NCBI GenBank assembly: GCA_024434165.1
Contig: QMIW01000008.1
Location: forward strand, 1 to 64,000
Direction of reading: 5' to 3'
Length of the DNA stretch: 64,000 bases
Origin: Chloroflexota bacterium
GTDB taxonomy: Bacteria; Chloroflexota; Anaerolineae; Anaerolineales; Villigracilaceae
The translations under genes were made by a program, and so were the position numbers. The stretch's first letter is position 1. The number at the start of each line of letters is the position of its first letter. The notes beneath the pieces were generated by a model that ran no database searches, was not told where the DNA came from, and saw only the letters and a program-made list of their open reading frames with translations. Shown in pieces: positions 8,248-17,032 of the stretch.

Positions 8248-8718
8248 ATGCCAACGAACTTCCTTACCAAAGAGGGTTTCGAAAAATTACAGGAGGAGCT
8301 CGATTATCTGCGCACCACCAAGCGGCAGGAAGTCGCCGCCCGGCTTCACGAAGCGATGGAGGGCGGGGAACTGATTGAGAACGCCGAATACGAAGCCGCC
8401 AAGAACGAGCAGGCATTTGTGGAAGGGCGTATCCAGGAACTGGAACTCCTGCTTGCCACCGCGCAAATCATCGAGGAAAACGGCAAATCCAAGAAGGCGG
8501 ACCTGATCCAGATCGGCTCCAAAGTAACCATCAAGGAAGGCAACTTCGATCCCGAAACGTTCACCATCGTGGGCGCGGCAGAAGCCAACCCGCGCGAGGG
8601 CAAGATTTCGAACGAGTCTCCCATTGGCAAAGCCATTTTGGGCCATAAAGTTGGCGACGTGGTGAAAGTGGAAACCCCCGGCGGCACGTACAACGTCAAG
8701 ATTATCAAAATCGGCTGA
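8248..8718 (+). CDS. greA: transcription elongation factor GreA
   Basis: A 156-residue cleavage factor that rescues backtracked RNA polymerase by stimulating cleavage of the nascent RNA. The N-terminal coiled-coil is intact (LTKEGFEKLQEELDYL to about residue 75), with the acidic tip residues in the ENAEYEAAKNEQ segment. The C-terminal FKBP-like domain ends SPIGKAILGHKVGDVVKVETP. Length and both domains are normal. AGCAGGAAAATAAC precedes the ATG. It has a strong promoter of its own and an imperfect terminator, so it is probably a single transcription unit or one read partly into lysS. Confidence 0.97.
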   Translation: MPTNFLTKEGFEKLQEELDYLRTTKRQEVAARLHEAMEGGELIENAEYEAAKNEQAFVEGRIQELELLLATAQIIEENGKSKKADLIQIGSKVTIKEGNFDPETFTIVGAAEANPREGKISNESPIGKAILGHKVGDVVKVETPGGTYNVKIIKIG

Positions 8719-8737
8719 CAAAGGACGCGACCCGAAT

Positions 8738-8773
8738 GCCCCGCGTCCAGTTTGCATTGGCGCGGGCTTTTTT
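8738..8773 (+). terminator. probable terminator after greA
   Basis: GCCCCGCG (8738-8745) pairs with CGCGGGC (8761-8767) with one bulged C and is followed by six T. The stem is imperfect but the T run is clear. Confidence 0.6.
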
Positions 8774-8777
8774 GTTA

Positions 8778-8826
8778 CCCTCCCCTCTGCGCCCCTCTCC
8801 CAGCGGGAGAGGGGGTGGGGTGAGGG
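8778..8826. repeat. palindromic dispersed repeat, copy 1 (CCCCTCTCCC family)
   Basis: The core CCCCTCTCCC (8792-8801), loop AGC, GGGAGAGGGG (8805-8814) is a perfect 10-bp stem, flanked by CCCTCCCC and GGGGTGAGGG. The same core and flanks recur at 12463-12518 inside the kynureninase gene. It lies between the greA terminator and lysS. Confidence 0.85.
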
Positions 8827-8841
8827 AATATAAGGAACATC

Positions 8842-10359
8842 ATGGCAGAATACAACTCCATCGAAAAAATCCGCTTGCAGAAGGTGGAGGAACTCCGCGC
8901 GGAAGGCGTGGAGCCGTACCCTACGCGGGCGAAGCGCACCCACACCAGCGTGCAAGCCATTGCTGAGTTTGAAGCGGGCGAAAACGAAAACCGCGAGGTA
9001 AAAGCCACGGTTGCCGGGCGGATCCGCTCGATGCGCCCCAAGGGCAAGTTGACCTTCGCGCACATCGAAGACGGCTACGGCAAACTCCAGTTGTTCTTCC
9101 GCGTCAACGAAGTGGGTGAGGACCGGCTTGCCTTTTTCAACCGCATGTTCGACCTGGGCGATTTCATCGAGGCGGCGGGCGTGATGATGCGCACCAAAGC
9201 GGGGGAGGTGTCGCTTCACGTTCACGATTTCAAACTGCTCGCCAAATCCATCACACCCCTGCCCGCCGATAAAGACGTGACCCTGGAAGACGGCACGGTC
9301 GTCCGTTACGCCTCGCTGGACGATCCCGAAATCCGCGCCCGCCAGCGCTATGCGGATTTGGCGGCGAACCCCGAAGTCCGCGAAACCTTCCGCAAGCGCG
9401 CAAAGGTGGTCAAATCCCTGCGCGATTTTCTCGATGGTAAGGGCTTCCTCGAAGTGGAAACGCCCATCCTGCAGCCGTTGTATGGCGGCGCGGCGGCGCG
9501 TCCGTTCGTGACGCATCACAACGAACTCGACCAGGATATGTACCTGCGAATTTCCTTCGAGTTGTATCTCAAACGCCTGCTCGTGGGCAACCTGGAAAAA
9601 GTGTATGAGATCGGGCGCGACTTCCGCAATGAAGGCGTCTCGTTCAAGCACAACCCTGAATTCACGCAACTCGAGTTCTATTGGGCGTACGCCGACTACC
9701 TGCAAGTGATGGAACTGACCGAGCAGATGGTCTCCTATACCGCCGAGCAGGTGACCGGCTCCACCAGGGTCAAATACGGCGAATACGAGTTGGAATTCAA
9801 GCCGCCGTGGAAGCGGCTGGAGATGCGGCAGGGCATCCTCGAAACCAGCGGCATTGACATCGCCGAACACAAAACCGCCGAGGCGCTGCTCAAAGCCATT
9901 CGCGAGAAGCATCCCAAGGCGGCGCCCGACCCGAAAGCCACGCGCGGCAAGTTGATTGATTTCCTGTTGAGCGAGTTCCTCGAACCGACGCTCATCCAGC
10001 CGACGTTTTTGTATAACTATCCGCGCGATATTTCGCCGCTGGCAAAGTCCATCCCCGGCGACCCGCTCATGGTCGAGCGTTTTGAAGGCTACGTGGCAGG
10101 CTTCGAGTTGTGCAACGCCTTCACCGAGTTGAACGATCCGCTCGACCAGGAACAGCGCTTCCTCGAAATGGGACGTGATTACGCCGCCGACGACGAAGAG
10201 AAGCACCCCATGGATGAAGATTACCTGCGCGCGATGCGTTATGGCATGCCCCCCAACGGCGGCTTTGGCATGGGCGTGGACCGCCTGGCAATGATCCTGA
10301 CGGATAAACATTCCATTCGTGAAGTATTGTTGTTCCCGGCATTGAGAAAAGAGGAATAA
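8842..10359 (+). CDS. lysS: lysyl-tRNA synthetase, class II
   Basis: A 505-residue enzyme that charges tRNA-Lys. The N-terminal OB-fold anticodon-binding domain (about 50-150, VAGRIRSMRPKGKLTFAHI) is followed by the class II catalytic core: motif 1 FLEVETPILQP, motif 2 (GRDFRNEGVSFKHNPEFTQLE, in part) and motif 3 GGFGMGVDRLAMILTD near the C-terminus. Length and order are normal for LysS. The start MAEYNSIEKIRLQK is preceded by AAGGAAC. A hairpin terminator follows at once. The enzyme is essential; nothing unusual is seen. Confidence 0.97.
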   Translation: MAEYNSIEKIRLQKVEELRAEGVEPYPTRAKRTHTSVQAIAEFEAGENENREVKATVAGRIRSMRPKGKLTFAHIEDGYGKLQLFFRVNEVGEDRLAFFNRMFDLGDFIEAAGVMMRTKAGEVSLHVHDFKLLAKSITPLPADKDVTLEDGTVVRYASLDDPEIRARQRYADLAANPEVRETFRKRAKVVKSLRDFLDGKGFLEVETPILQPLYGGAAARPFVTHHNELDQDMYLRISFELYLKRLLVGNLEKVYEIGRDFRNEGVSFKHNPEFTQLEFYWAYADYLQVMELTEQMVSYTAEQVTGSTRVKYGEYELEFKPPWKRLEMRQGILETSGIDIAEHKTAEALLKAIREKHPKAAPDPKATRGKLIDFLLSEFLEPTLIQPTFLYNYPRDISPLAKSIPGDPLMVERFEGYVAGFELCNAFTELNDPLDQEQRFLEMGRDYAADDEEKHPMDEDYLRAMRYGMPPNGGFGMGVDRLAMILTDKHSIREVLLFPALRKEE

Positions 10360-10364
10360 ACCCG

Positions 10365-10392
10365 GAGGCGGATGAAAGTCCGCCTCTTTTTT
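10365..10392 (+). terminator. Rho-independent terminator after lysS
   Basis: GAGGCGGA (10365-10372) pairs perfectly with TCCGCCTC (10379-10386), with a 6-nt loop, and is followed by six T. It starts six bases after the lysS stop codon. Confidence 0.9.
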
Positions 10393-10457
10393 ATCACCCG
10401 AATGTGGGACTCGGATTTTATGACCTTGGGGGGAGATGCTTCCAAGACCTCCTTCAC

Positions 10458-10507
10458 TATAATGGGTTTATTCATGCAGATGACATTCGCTCCGGCATTG
10501 TCATCTG
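10458..10507 (+). promoter_or_regulatory. -10 box and leader hairpin upstream of the membrane-protein gene
   Basis: TATAAT at 10458-10463 is followed by a leader carrying CAGATGACA (10477-10485), a 13-nt loop and TGTCATCTG (10499-10507), a perfect 9-bp stem. A GAGGAGAG ribosome site and ATG (10529) come next. The hairpin ends about 9 nt before the ribosome site and may affect expression. Confidence 0.5.
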
Positions 10508-10528
10508 TTATTTTGTGAGGAGAGAATC

Positions 10529-11143
10529 ATGTCAGATTTTGAATTGCAAAAATTTTTCGATTTCAATGAAAGCGACCTTGCCGCCAACCGCCTGGGGCAG
10601 TTGACCCAAAAACAGAAAAGCCTGCTCGCCGCTAACGCCCAAAAGCACAGGAGCCTTTACACGGTGATCGGTATCGTCGTTGCGCTATCGGTCGGCGGAT
10701 CGCTTGTGACCGCTTTATTTTCCCCTGTACTTTCGATTATCGGCGGAAGCCTGCTGGAAAGCGGAACCATCACACCCCAGGCGTTGTTGACCATGCTGCC
10801 CGTGCTATGCATCAGCGGTTTTGTCATCCTCGCGGCAGGCGGCATATTGATCCTTGTGTTGCGGCTCGTTTTTGAAAAAGCCAACCGCAAAGTGGATACG
10901 ACCGTCCGCCGCGCAGAAGGCAAGGTCAATTTTGTGTGGGTCGAGCGGCAGGAACGCAACACCAGCAAACACGGACCCATGTACCGCACTGTCCGTTCGC
11001 TGGAAATGCGCCTGGGCGGTGAGACGTTTACCGTCAATCCGAAGCTGCCCGATGTCATCAATCAGGGAGAAGAGTGGATTTTTTACTATACCAATCACCC
11101 CTTCAAATTTTTATCGGCGGAAAAGATAAACCCAAAAGGTTAA
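10529..11143 (+). CDS. membrane protein of unknown function, two transmembrane segments
   Basis: I do not recognise this 204-residue protein. It has a polar N-terminus (1-45), two hydrophobic segments (about 49-75, TVIGIVVALSVGGSLVTALF, and about 88-112, rich in Leu, Ile and Gly) and a C-terminal soluble part (about 115-204) with beta-like strands (KVNFVWVERQ, SLEMRLGGETFTV, EEWIFYYTNHPF). The C-terminal half is probably cytoplasmic or periplasmic and could bind a ligand. The GAGGAGAG ribosome site supports the start. It stands alone between the lysS terminator and a convergent zinc-ribbon gene. Confidence 0.75.
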   Translation: MSDFELQKFFDFNESDLAANRLGQLTQKQKSLLAANAQKHRSLYTVIGIVVALSVGGSLVTALFSPVLSIIGGSLLESGTITPQALLTMLPVLCISGFVILAAGGILILVLRLVFEKANRKVDTTVRRAEGKVNFVWVERQERNTSKHGPMYRTVRSLEMRLGGETFTVNPKLPDVINQGEEWIFYYTNHPFKFLSAEKINPKG

Positions 11144-11214
11144 GTCTGCAAATGCGTGCTGGCATACCTGCTTCATCGTCCGCGAAGAATTGATGCTCTT
11201 ATACGTTGAGCCCG

Positions 11215-11718
11215 TCATGCTTCAAACTCATCGGCTTCGGATCCGCCAACATCATTCTGATCACGATCCTCTCTGAATTGAATTACCCGGTCACGAAACC
11301 CTGCATGTACCACGAAAGTCATGGTTTGTAGTTCGTAGTCTACCTCTACAGGCTCTGGGTCTTCCATTTCCGCGCACGATTCGCACTGCGGAAGAAAAAT
11401 GACCACATTGGACGTTTGCTCGGGCGAAACATCGCCCGTTAATAATTCGCTCAGCAGCGACTCTTGATCTCCCGACACGCGGACTTTCTGTTCTGTATAC
11501 TGGTTGCATGAATAACAGTATGATGGAAGTTCTTCAGACTCGTGAATCAGGAGAGAAACCCTGTTCGAGTCCATCCAAACTGGATGTGAAAGATCCCCCT
11601 GACATGCTGGGCAAGTATTATCCGCAAGAGGCAAGATCTTGGTATAGCAATGCGGGCACTCTACAATAATAGAAGCATTTTTATTCTGCCCTTCATTGTT
11701 TTCGGAAATTTCACCCAT
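11215..11718 (-). CDS. zinc-ribbon protein of unknown function
   Basis: A 167-residue acidic protein. Residues about 20-45 contain CPHC followed by CPAC, a zinc ribbon, and two further Cys pairs follow: CYSC (about 67-70) and CESC (about 112-115), so two zinc sites are possible. The C-terminus is Asp/Glu rich with no hydrophobic segment. The Cys pairs and codon pattern make it a believable gene, but I recognise no family. It faces the two-TM membrane gene tail to tail. A purine-rich AAGGAGAT site lies upstream of the ATG. Confidence 0.65.
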   Translation of the reverse strand: MGEISENNEGQNKNASIIVECPHCYTKILPLADNTCPACQGDLSHPVWMDSNRVSLLIHESEELPSYCYSCNQYTEQKVRVSGDQESLLSELLTGDVSPEQTSNVVIFLPQCESCAEMEDPEPVEVDYELQTMTFVVHAGFRDRVIQFREDRDQNDVGGSEADEFEA

Positions 11719-11875
11719 GTCGAAGATCTCCTTGTAAGTGATTGAATTTATGCTAATGCAACTGCAAAGCCGGTCCCTTATCGTCTATCTTTCCATGCAC
11801 CTGAACGAAATAATTATAATACCCCTTGTGAATCATCTTCCATATCAAGTTTTTATCGGCGAAACAAGTTAATAT

Positions 11876-12015
11876 GGCTCTTCCGTTTCTGGCGGGAAAG
11901 CCCTTACCACGAAGGGTCACAAAGGCACACAAAGGATGTTTTTTGGCTTTTTCCCTTTGTGCCCCTTTGTCTCCTTGGTGGTTGAAAAAAAGATTCCCGT
12001 TAAAAACGGTAGACC
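11876..12015. repeat. left arm of a 140-bp inverted repeat flanking kynU
   Basis: This stretch is the reverse complement of 13517-13656 with only about six differences (single substitutions and two 1-base indels). It contains GGTCACAAAGGCACACAAAGG and CCCTTTGTGCCCCTTTGTC segments. It fills most of the gap 11719-12030 and ends 16 bases before the kynureninase start codon. A -10-like TAAAAT follows it at 12019. Confidence 0.9.
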
Positions 12016-12030
12016 CGTTAAAATAAAAGG

Positions 12031-13359
12031 ATGGAAACCTTCTCCGCCTCCCGTGATTTCGCCCTCCAACTCGACAAGCAGGACTCACTCGCCTCCTTCC
12101 GGGAGGCGTTTGTCATCTCCGACCCCAGCCTGATCTACCTCGACGGCAATTCACTCGGCATGCTGCCCAAAGCCGCGCAGGAGAAAGCCAAACAGGTTGT
12201 GGACGAGCAATGGGGCAAAGATTTGATTCGCGGTTGGAACAAAGGCTGGTGGGAAGCCCCCTCCCGCGTGGGCGGCAAAATTGGTCAACTCATCGGCGCG
12301 GCGCCCGGTCAAACATTGGTCAGCGATACGGTTTCGGTCAACCTCTTCAAACTCGCCGCATCTGCGCTCACGCTTCAACCCAACCGTACTCGCATCATCA
12401 CCGATACCTTCAACTTCCCGTCCGACCTTTACATCTTGCAAGGGATCAATGATTTACTGTCTCCCTCACCCCGCCTTCGGCACCCCTCTCCCGCCGGGAG
12501 AGGGGACGGGGGTGAGGGCAAATACGAAATCATCCGCATCGGCGCAACGGACAACGACATCACGCCCGACATCGCCGCGCTCGAATCCGCCATCAACGAA
12601 GACACCGCGCTTGTCACGCTCTCGCACGTCGTTTTCAAAAGCGGCTATCTCTACGACATGCGGCGCATCACCGAACTCGCTCATCAGAAAGGCGCGCTCG
12701 TGCTTTGGGATTTGAGTCACTCTGTCGGCTCGGTCCCCATCCACCTCGACGAATGCGGCGCCGATCTCGCCATCGGCTGCACCTACAAATATCTCAACGG
12801 CGGTCCCGGCGCGCCCGCGTTTCTCTACATCAACAAAAAAATCCAGGAAAAACTATCCTCGCCCATCTGGGGCTGGTGGGGTCAAAAAAATCCTTTCGAC
12901 TTCGACCTCGAATACACCCCCGCCCCCGGCGCGCAGCGTTTTCTCGCTGGCACACAGCCGATGATTTCCCTGCTCACGATGGAAGCCGCCCTCGAACCGG
13001 CTCTGCAAGCGGGCATGGAAGCCATCCGCGAAAAATCCATCCTGATGACCGAATACGCCTCTTTCCTGACCGAGAATTGGCTCGCCCCCTTCGGCTTTTC
13101 CCTCGGCTCCCCGCTTGACTCTGCCAGACGCGGCTCGCACATCTCCATCCGCCACGCAGACGGCTACCGCATCAACCGCGCCCTGATCGAAGAGATGAAC
13201 GTCATCCCCGACTTCCGTGCGCCCGACAACATCCGCCTCGGCTTCGCGCCGTTGTATATTTCATTTGCAGACATCTGGGAAGGCTTCGACCGCATCCGCC
13301 GCGTGATGGAAGAGAAGCGGCACGAAAAATATCCCCAGCAAAAATTGACAGTTACCTGA
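12031..13359 (+). CDS. kynU: kynureninase
   Basis: A 442-residue PLP enzyme that cleaves kynurenine or 3-hydroxykynurenine to (hydroxy)anthranilate and alanine. The fold-type I features are present: LYLDGNSLG-like start (YLDGNSLGMLP, 36-46), WDLSHSVG with the PLP-ring Asp at 227, and the Schiff-base Lys at 253 in CTYKYLNGGPG. TAAAAT ends 6 nt before the ATG, so the message may be leaderless. No other kynurenine-pathway gene is in the window. Oddly, residues about 143-163 (SPSPRLRHPSPAGRGDGGEG) are encoded by a palindromic dispersed repeat inserted in frame, and the whole gene is bracketed by inverted repeats. The product is probably still active, since the insert falls in a surface loop region. 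Confidence 0.93.
   Translation: METFSASRDFALQLDKQDSLASFREAFVISDPSLIYLDGNSLGMLPKAAQEKAKQVVDEQWGKDLIRGWNKGWWEAPSRVGGKIGQLIGAAPGQTLVSDTVSVNLFKLAASALTLQPNRTRIITDTFNFPSDLYILQGINDLLSPSPRLRHPSPAGRGDGGEGKYEIIRIGATDNDITPDIAALESAINEDTALVTLSHVVFKSGYLYDMRRITELAHQKGALVLWDLSHSVGSVPIHLDECGADLAIGCTYKYLNGGPGAPAFLYINKKIQEKLSSPIWGWWGQKNPFDFDLEYTPAPGAQRFLAGTQPMISLLTMEAALEPALQAGMEAIREKSILMTEYASFLTENWLAPFGFSLGSPLDSARRGSHISIRHADGYRINRALIEEMNVIPDFRAPDNIRLGFAPLYISFADIWEGFDRIRRVMEEKRHEKYPQQKLTVT
12463..12518. repeat. palindromic dispersed repeat, copy 2, in frame inside kynU
   Basis: The core CCCCTCTCCC (12483-12492), loop GCC, GGGAGAGGGG (12496-12505) is identical in stem to the copy at 8792-8814. The outer CCCTCACCCC and GGGGGTGAGGG also pair. 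It interrupts no frame and adds about 20 residues to kynureninase. Confidence 0.9.
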
Positions 13360-13516
13360 CCGGCAGCCGGTATCTTCCGGGGGGTTATGGCTAATCGAAC
13401 CTGCAGGCGGGTATCATGGGAACAAACCCGGCTGCTTTATCGTTTAACAAAAACGGCGAGGTTGATGAACAGGGGCATTCTCCGCCTCGGCGACCGTTAA
13501 GCCTGTCGAGAAAAAA

Positions 13517-13656
13517 GGTCTACCGTTTTTAACGGGAATCTTTTTTCAACCACCCAGGAGACAAAGGGGCACAAAGGGAAAAAGCCCCAAAAACATCCTT
13601 TGTGCGCCTTTGTGACCCTTCGTGGTAAGGGTTTTCCCGCCAGAAACGGAAGAGCC
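13517..13656. repeat. right arm of the 140-bp inverted repeat flanking kynU
   Basis: Inverted partner of 11876-12015, about 95 percent identical by eye. The gap 13360-13802 holds this arm; I see no gene in the remaining bases, only a -10-like TAGAAT at 13774-13779 for the next gene. Confidence 0.9.
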
Positions 13657-13802
13657 AAAAAAACAACCCTTGAGCGCTCCCTGCGCCGGGGGCGGCTGGA
13701 GCATGGATGGCTCCGAACACTTATCCAACCATTTCCCGTTTACCGGTATCGAGCATGAATTTGCCCCGCGTGTTAGAATTTTTAACCAACCCATAGGGAA
13801 CC

Positions 13803-14561
13803 ATGACTCAAACTACCGAAAACAAACAACCTGCACGATTTCAATTTGCGCGTATCCTCGAAACCCTGCTTCAGCCAAAGCGCACCCTGGGACTGATCGC
13901 CGGGGAGGGACGCGCCACCTGGCAAACCCCCATGCTGGCGCTGAGCGTTTCCTCCGCGTTGAGCGTGATCGTCAGCGGATATTTCACCGCGCGTGCGGCG
14001 ATGATGGGCGAAATGCCCCTCCCGCGCGATTGGCAATGGTGGACGCCGGAAATGCAGGATAACTACATGCGGGCGCAGCAGTCCATGCAGGGACCGGTGT
14101 TCACATATATCATCCCGCTGGTGGGAGCGCTGCTGGGCGTATGGCTCGGCTGGCTGATTCTGGGCGGTCTGCTCCACCTCGGCTCGACGGTCTTCGGCGG
14201 GCGCGGCTCCATGCAGAGCGCGTTGACGATCACCGGCTGGGCGAGCCTGCCGTTTTTGGTACGCGACGCCCTGCGGATCATTTTCATGCTCATCGCGGGT
14301 CATTCCATTCAAAGCCCGGGACTTTCCGGCTTTGTGGAAAGCTCCGCTTTTGCGGCGCAGCTTCTCTCACGGGTGGATTTGTTCTTCATCTGGACGATCG
14401 TGCTGCTGGTCATCGGCTTCAGTCTTGCAGACAGCCTCCCGCGCCCGAAAGCGGTTGCGAACGTCCTCATCGTTTCACTGCTGCTGCTGCTTTTGCAATC
14501 CGGCATTGGCGCGGTCTTATCCAGCGCGAGCGGACTCGCCATTCAGCGCCCCTTCTTCTAG
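13803..14561 (+). CDS. Yip1-family membrane protein
   Basis: A 252-residue integral membrane protein with five to six hydrophobic segments (about 42-64, 103-128, 140-158, 162-176, 195-216, 222-245). The pattern LLGVWLGWLILGGLLHLGSTVFGG and GWASLPFLVRDALRIIFML matches the Yip1 domain. Bacterial Yip1 proteins have no fixed function; many sit beside ABC exporters, as here. ATG is preceded by AGGGAACC. It ends 3 bases before the ABC ATPase gene and so heads the exporter operon 13803-18361. It may be a chaperone or partner of that exporter (inference). Confidence 0.8.
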   Translation: MTQTTENKQPARFQFARILETLLQPKRTLGLIAGEGRATWQTPMLALSVSSALSVIVSGYFTARAAMMGEMPLPRDWQWWTPEMQDNYMRAQQSMQGPVFTYIIPLVGALLGVWLGWLILGGLLHLGSTVFGGRGSMQSALTITGWASLPFLVRDALRIIFMLIAGHSIQSPGLSGFVESSAFAAQLLSRVDLFFIWTIVLLVIGFSLADSLPRPKAVANVLIVSLLLLLLQSGIGAVLSSASGLAIQRPFF

Positions 14562-14564
14562 GTC

Positions 14565-15278
14565 ATGACCGAGCCTCTCATCCGCGTTTCCGGCTTGAAG
14601 CGATACTATGAAATGGGCGGGACTATCGTGCGCGCATTGGATGGCGTGGACCTGGAGATTTTGCCGCACACCTTCACGGTCGTCATGGGACCTTCAGGCT
14701 CGGGCAAAAGCAGCCTGCTTTACCTGCTCGGCGGGTTGGATCGTCCCACCGCTGGCGAGATATCGGTCAATGGCGAGCGGCTCGACCAGATGGACGAAAA
14801 CGCGCTGGCGCTCTTTCGCCGCAAGACGATGGGCTTCATCTTCCAATCGTTCAATCTCGTTGCAAGCATGACCGCGCTGGAAAACGTCGCCTTCCCGATG
14901 CAGTTTGCAGGGATTCCGCCCGCATTGCGGAACGAGAAATCCAAAACCCTGCTCGAACAAGTGGGATTGTCGGATCGCAGCCATCACAAACCGTCGGAAC
15001 TCTCCGGCGGACAGCAGCAGCGCGTGGCGGTGGCGCGGGCGCTGGTCAACGACCCCCTGCTCATCTTCGCCGACGAACCGACGGGCAACCTCGATTCGCA
15101 AAGCGGCGTGACCGTGATGCAGGTTCTCTCGGATTTGCACAAATCCGGGCGGACGGTGCTGGTCGTCACGCACGACCCGCGTATGACGCGCTTTGCGACA
15201 AACAAAATCTTTTTGTTGGATGGGAAAGTTGTTTCGGAGGCGGAATATCAGTTCGCAATTATGGAAATTGCCGCCTGA
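14565..15278 (+). CDS. ABC transporter ATP-binding protein (LolD/MacB family)
   Basis: A 237-residue ATPase. Walker A GPSGSGKSS (42-50), Q-loop FIFQSFNL (91-98), signature LSGGQQQR (146-153), Walker B LLIFADEPT (165-173) and switch His in VVTHD are all intact. The sequence type (MTxLENV, GNLDSxSG) is that of LolD/MacB/FtsE enzymes that power FtsX-like permeases acting on lipoproteins, peptides or cell-wall enzymes rather than solute importers. It is in an operon with the MacB-type permease at 17033 and a secreted CARDB protein between them. Confidence 0.93.
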   Translation: MTEPLIRVSGLKRYYEMGGTIVRALDGVDLEILPHTFTVVMGPSGSGKSSLLYLLGGLDRPTAGEISVNGERLDQMDENALALFRRKTMGFIFQSFNLVASMTALENVAFPMQFAGIPPALRNEKSKTLLEQVGLSDRSHHKPSELSGGQQQRVAVARALVNDPLLIFADEPTGNLDSQSGVTVMQVLSDLHKSGRTVLVVTHDPRMTRFATNKIFLLDGKVVSEAEYQFAIMEIAA

Positions 15279-15298
15279 AGCTCTTTGCTGGAGATGAA

Positions 15299-17023
15299 AT
15301 GAAGTACAAGTTACTCTGTTCTTTCATGATCGCCGCTGTGCTTGCATCGAACTGGGGCACGCCCGTTGGAGCGGCTCCCAACATTGTTTCGGTTTCTCCG
15401 AACCTGGTGTTCAACGATGTGGCGACAATTATCACCGTCACCGGGTCGGGGTTTGAATCCGGCTCTGTTGTTTCGCTGGAGGGATATGGCAGCCTGATCA
15501 CGTCTTTGGACGGGGCGGATCTAAAGGCGGTGGTTCGACCGGGAACCCCCGCCGGAACGTACAAAGTCATTGTGACCAATCCGTCGGATGGAACCACCTC
15601 GGAACTTCCAAACGGTTTGACGATTGCAGACCCGTCGCCGATTCCAACCGCCACCCCAACCGTTACCCCAACCTCCCTGCCTTTCTCCCGCCCGCAAATG
15701 CGCGTGACGTTCTCCGGTGCGAGCACCAAAGAGATTGCCGCCGAAAAGCGCTTCAAATTCACGGTCAATTTCGAGAACGCGGGCAACATGATGGCGTTCA
15801 ACACACAGGTGACGTTTACTTCGCCGGATGTGGTTCCGCTGGAAACGGGCGGCGTGGCGGTGCTTGGGAATATTTCCGCCGGGAACGGGGTTTCGGTGGA
15901 CCAGCGCTTCGTTGCGCAAGAATCGCTCTATGGGAAGTCCTTCATCACGATTGATGCGACCCTGACCTACTACGACGACAAAGGCACATCCTATTCCGAT
16001 AAGTTCACCTTTACGGTTCCGGTATCGGGCGGCGGGGGAGGCGGGTCAGGCGTCTATTACACGGCAACTCCCACCGGAGTCCGAAGCGGGCAGTTGATCA
16101 TCACTTCGTACGGAACATCGGTTGACCCGCTTCAACCCGGTTCGCAGTTCAACCTCGTCATGACCGTCCAGAATATGGGCAACGACAAAGCTCAGCGCGT
16201 GACCATGATTGTGGGCGGCGGCGGTTCGGGCGGGGGAGGCGACGGCACACCCCAACCCGGCGGAGTTTCCGGCGGGAGCGGCGAGTTCACCAACTTTGCG
16301 CCGGTCGGCACGTCCAACATCCAGTCGTTGGGCGATATGGCGGCGGGCGGCGTGATTCAGGCAACGCAGGAGTTGATCGTCAATGTCTCCACCAGCCCCG
16401 GCGCGTACCCGATGAAAATCACGTTCTCGTATTTGAACGCCAAAGGCGAGATCGTGAACGACGAGCAGGTCATCACGCTGTTGGTATACAGCCTGCCCAA
16501 CCTGGATATCAGTTTCTACCGCCCGCTGGATATGTTCTTCGCCGGTCAGCCCGGCGCGCTGCCCATTCAGGTGGTCAACCTCGGCAAGCGCACCGCCGTG
16601 CTGGGAAATATCACCGTCACCGCGGATAGCGGCACGGTGGAAAACGGCACAGCGCTTGTCGGTTCGCTCGATGCGGGCGGATATTTCACGCTGGACGCAA
16701 TGCTGCTCCCTGATGCGCCCGGACCCGTCAAACTGAACCTGGTCATCGAGTACACCGATGACTTCAACCGGGAACGCACAATCGAAAAAACATTGGAGGT
16801 GACGGTGGAGGAGGGTTTCCTCGAGCCGACGCCCGACCCGAACATGCCCATGGACCCGGAGACGATGCCCTCCAACGAGAACTTCTTCCAAAAGGCATGG
16901 CGCTTCATTCTTGGACTTTTCGGTTTGGACAGCGCTCCCCCGGCTTCCTCTCCCGAAATGCCGATGCCTCCCATCGAAGGCGAACCCATCCCGGTTCCGG
17001 GCGGGGGAGGCGGAGGCGGATAA
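15299..17023 (+). CDS. secreted TIG/CARDB-domain protein, ABC exporter accessory
   Basis: A 574-residue exported protein. An N-terminal signal peptide (about 1-26, KLLCSFMIAAVLASNWGTPVGAA in part) is followed by an IPT/TIG domain (about 28-105, VSPNLVFNDVATIITVTGSGF), a Thr/Pro linker, and two or three CARDB-like Ig domains (about 125-240, 255-395, 400-500). These have the GNDKAQRVTMIV and LPNLDISFYRP type strands. Glycine-rich loops (SGGGGGGS, GGGGSGGGG) separate domains. A weak hydrophobic helix near 530-545 (WRFILGLFGL) may anchor the end. Placed between the ATPase and permease genes, it probably serves as the extracellular adaptor of that exporter. A GGAG site supports the ATG. Confidence 0.8.
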   Translation: MKYKLLCSFMIAAVLASNWGTPVGAAPNIVSVSPNLVFNDVATIITVTGSGFESGSVVSLEGYGSLITSLDGADLKAVVRPGTPAGTYKVIVTNPSDGTTSELPNGLTIADPSPIPTATPTVTPTSLPFSRPQMRVTFSGASTKEIAAEKRFKFTVNFENAGNMMAFNTQVTFTSPDVVPLETGGVAVLGNISAGNGVSVDQRFVAQESLYGKSFITIDATLTYYDDKGTSYSDKFTFTVPVSGGGGGGSGVYYTATPTGVRSGQLIITSYGTSVDPLQPGSQFNLVMTVQNMGNDKAQRVTMIVGGGGSGGGGDGTPQPGGVSGGSGEFTNFAPVGTSNIQSLGDMAAGGVIQATQELIVNVSTSPGAYPMKITFSYLNAKGEIVNDEQVITLLVYSLPNLDISFYRPLDMFFAGQPGALPIQVVNLGKRTAVLGNITVTADSGTVENGTALVGSLDAGGYFTLDAMLLPDAPGPVKLNLVIEYTDDFNRERTIEKTLEVTVEEGFLEPTPDPNMPMDPETMPSNENFFQKAWRFILGLFGLDSAPPASSPEMPMPPIEGEPIPVPGGGGGGG

Positions 17024-17032
17024 CCCGCAGCC

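Noticed and set aside
8287-10311. 674-codon open frame opposite greA and lysS
   Set aside because: It spans two unrelated essential genes in antisense and crosses the terminator and the palindromic repeat.
11876-13656. kynU region as a composite transposon
   Set aside because: The inverted arms carry no transposase and no target duplication was seen, so I report only the repeats.
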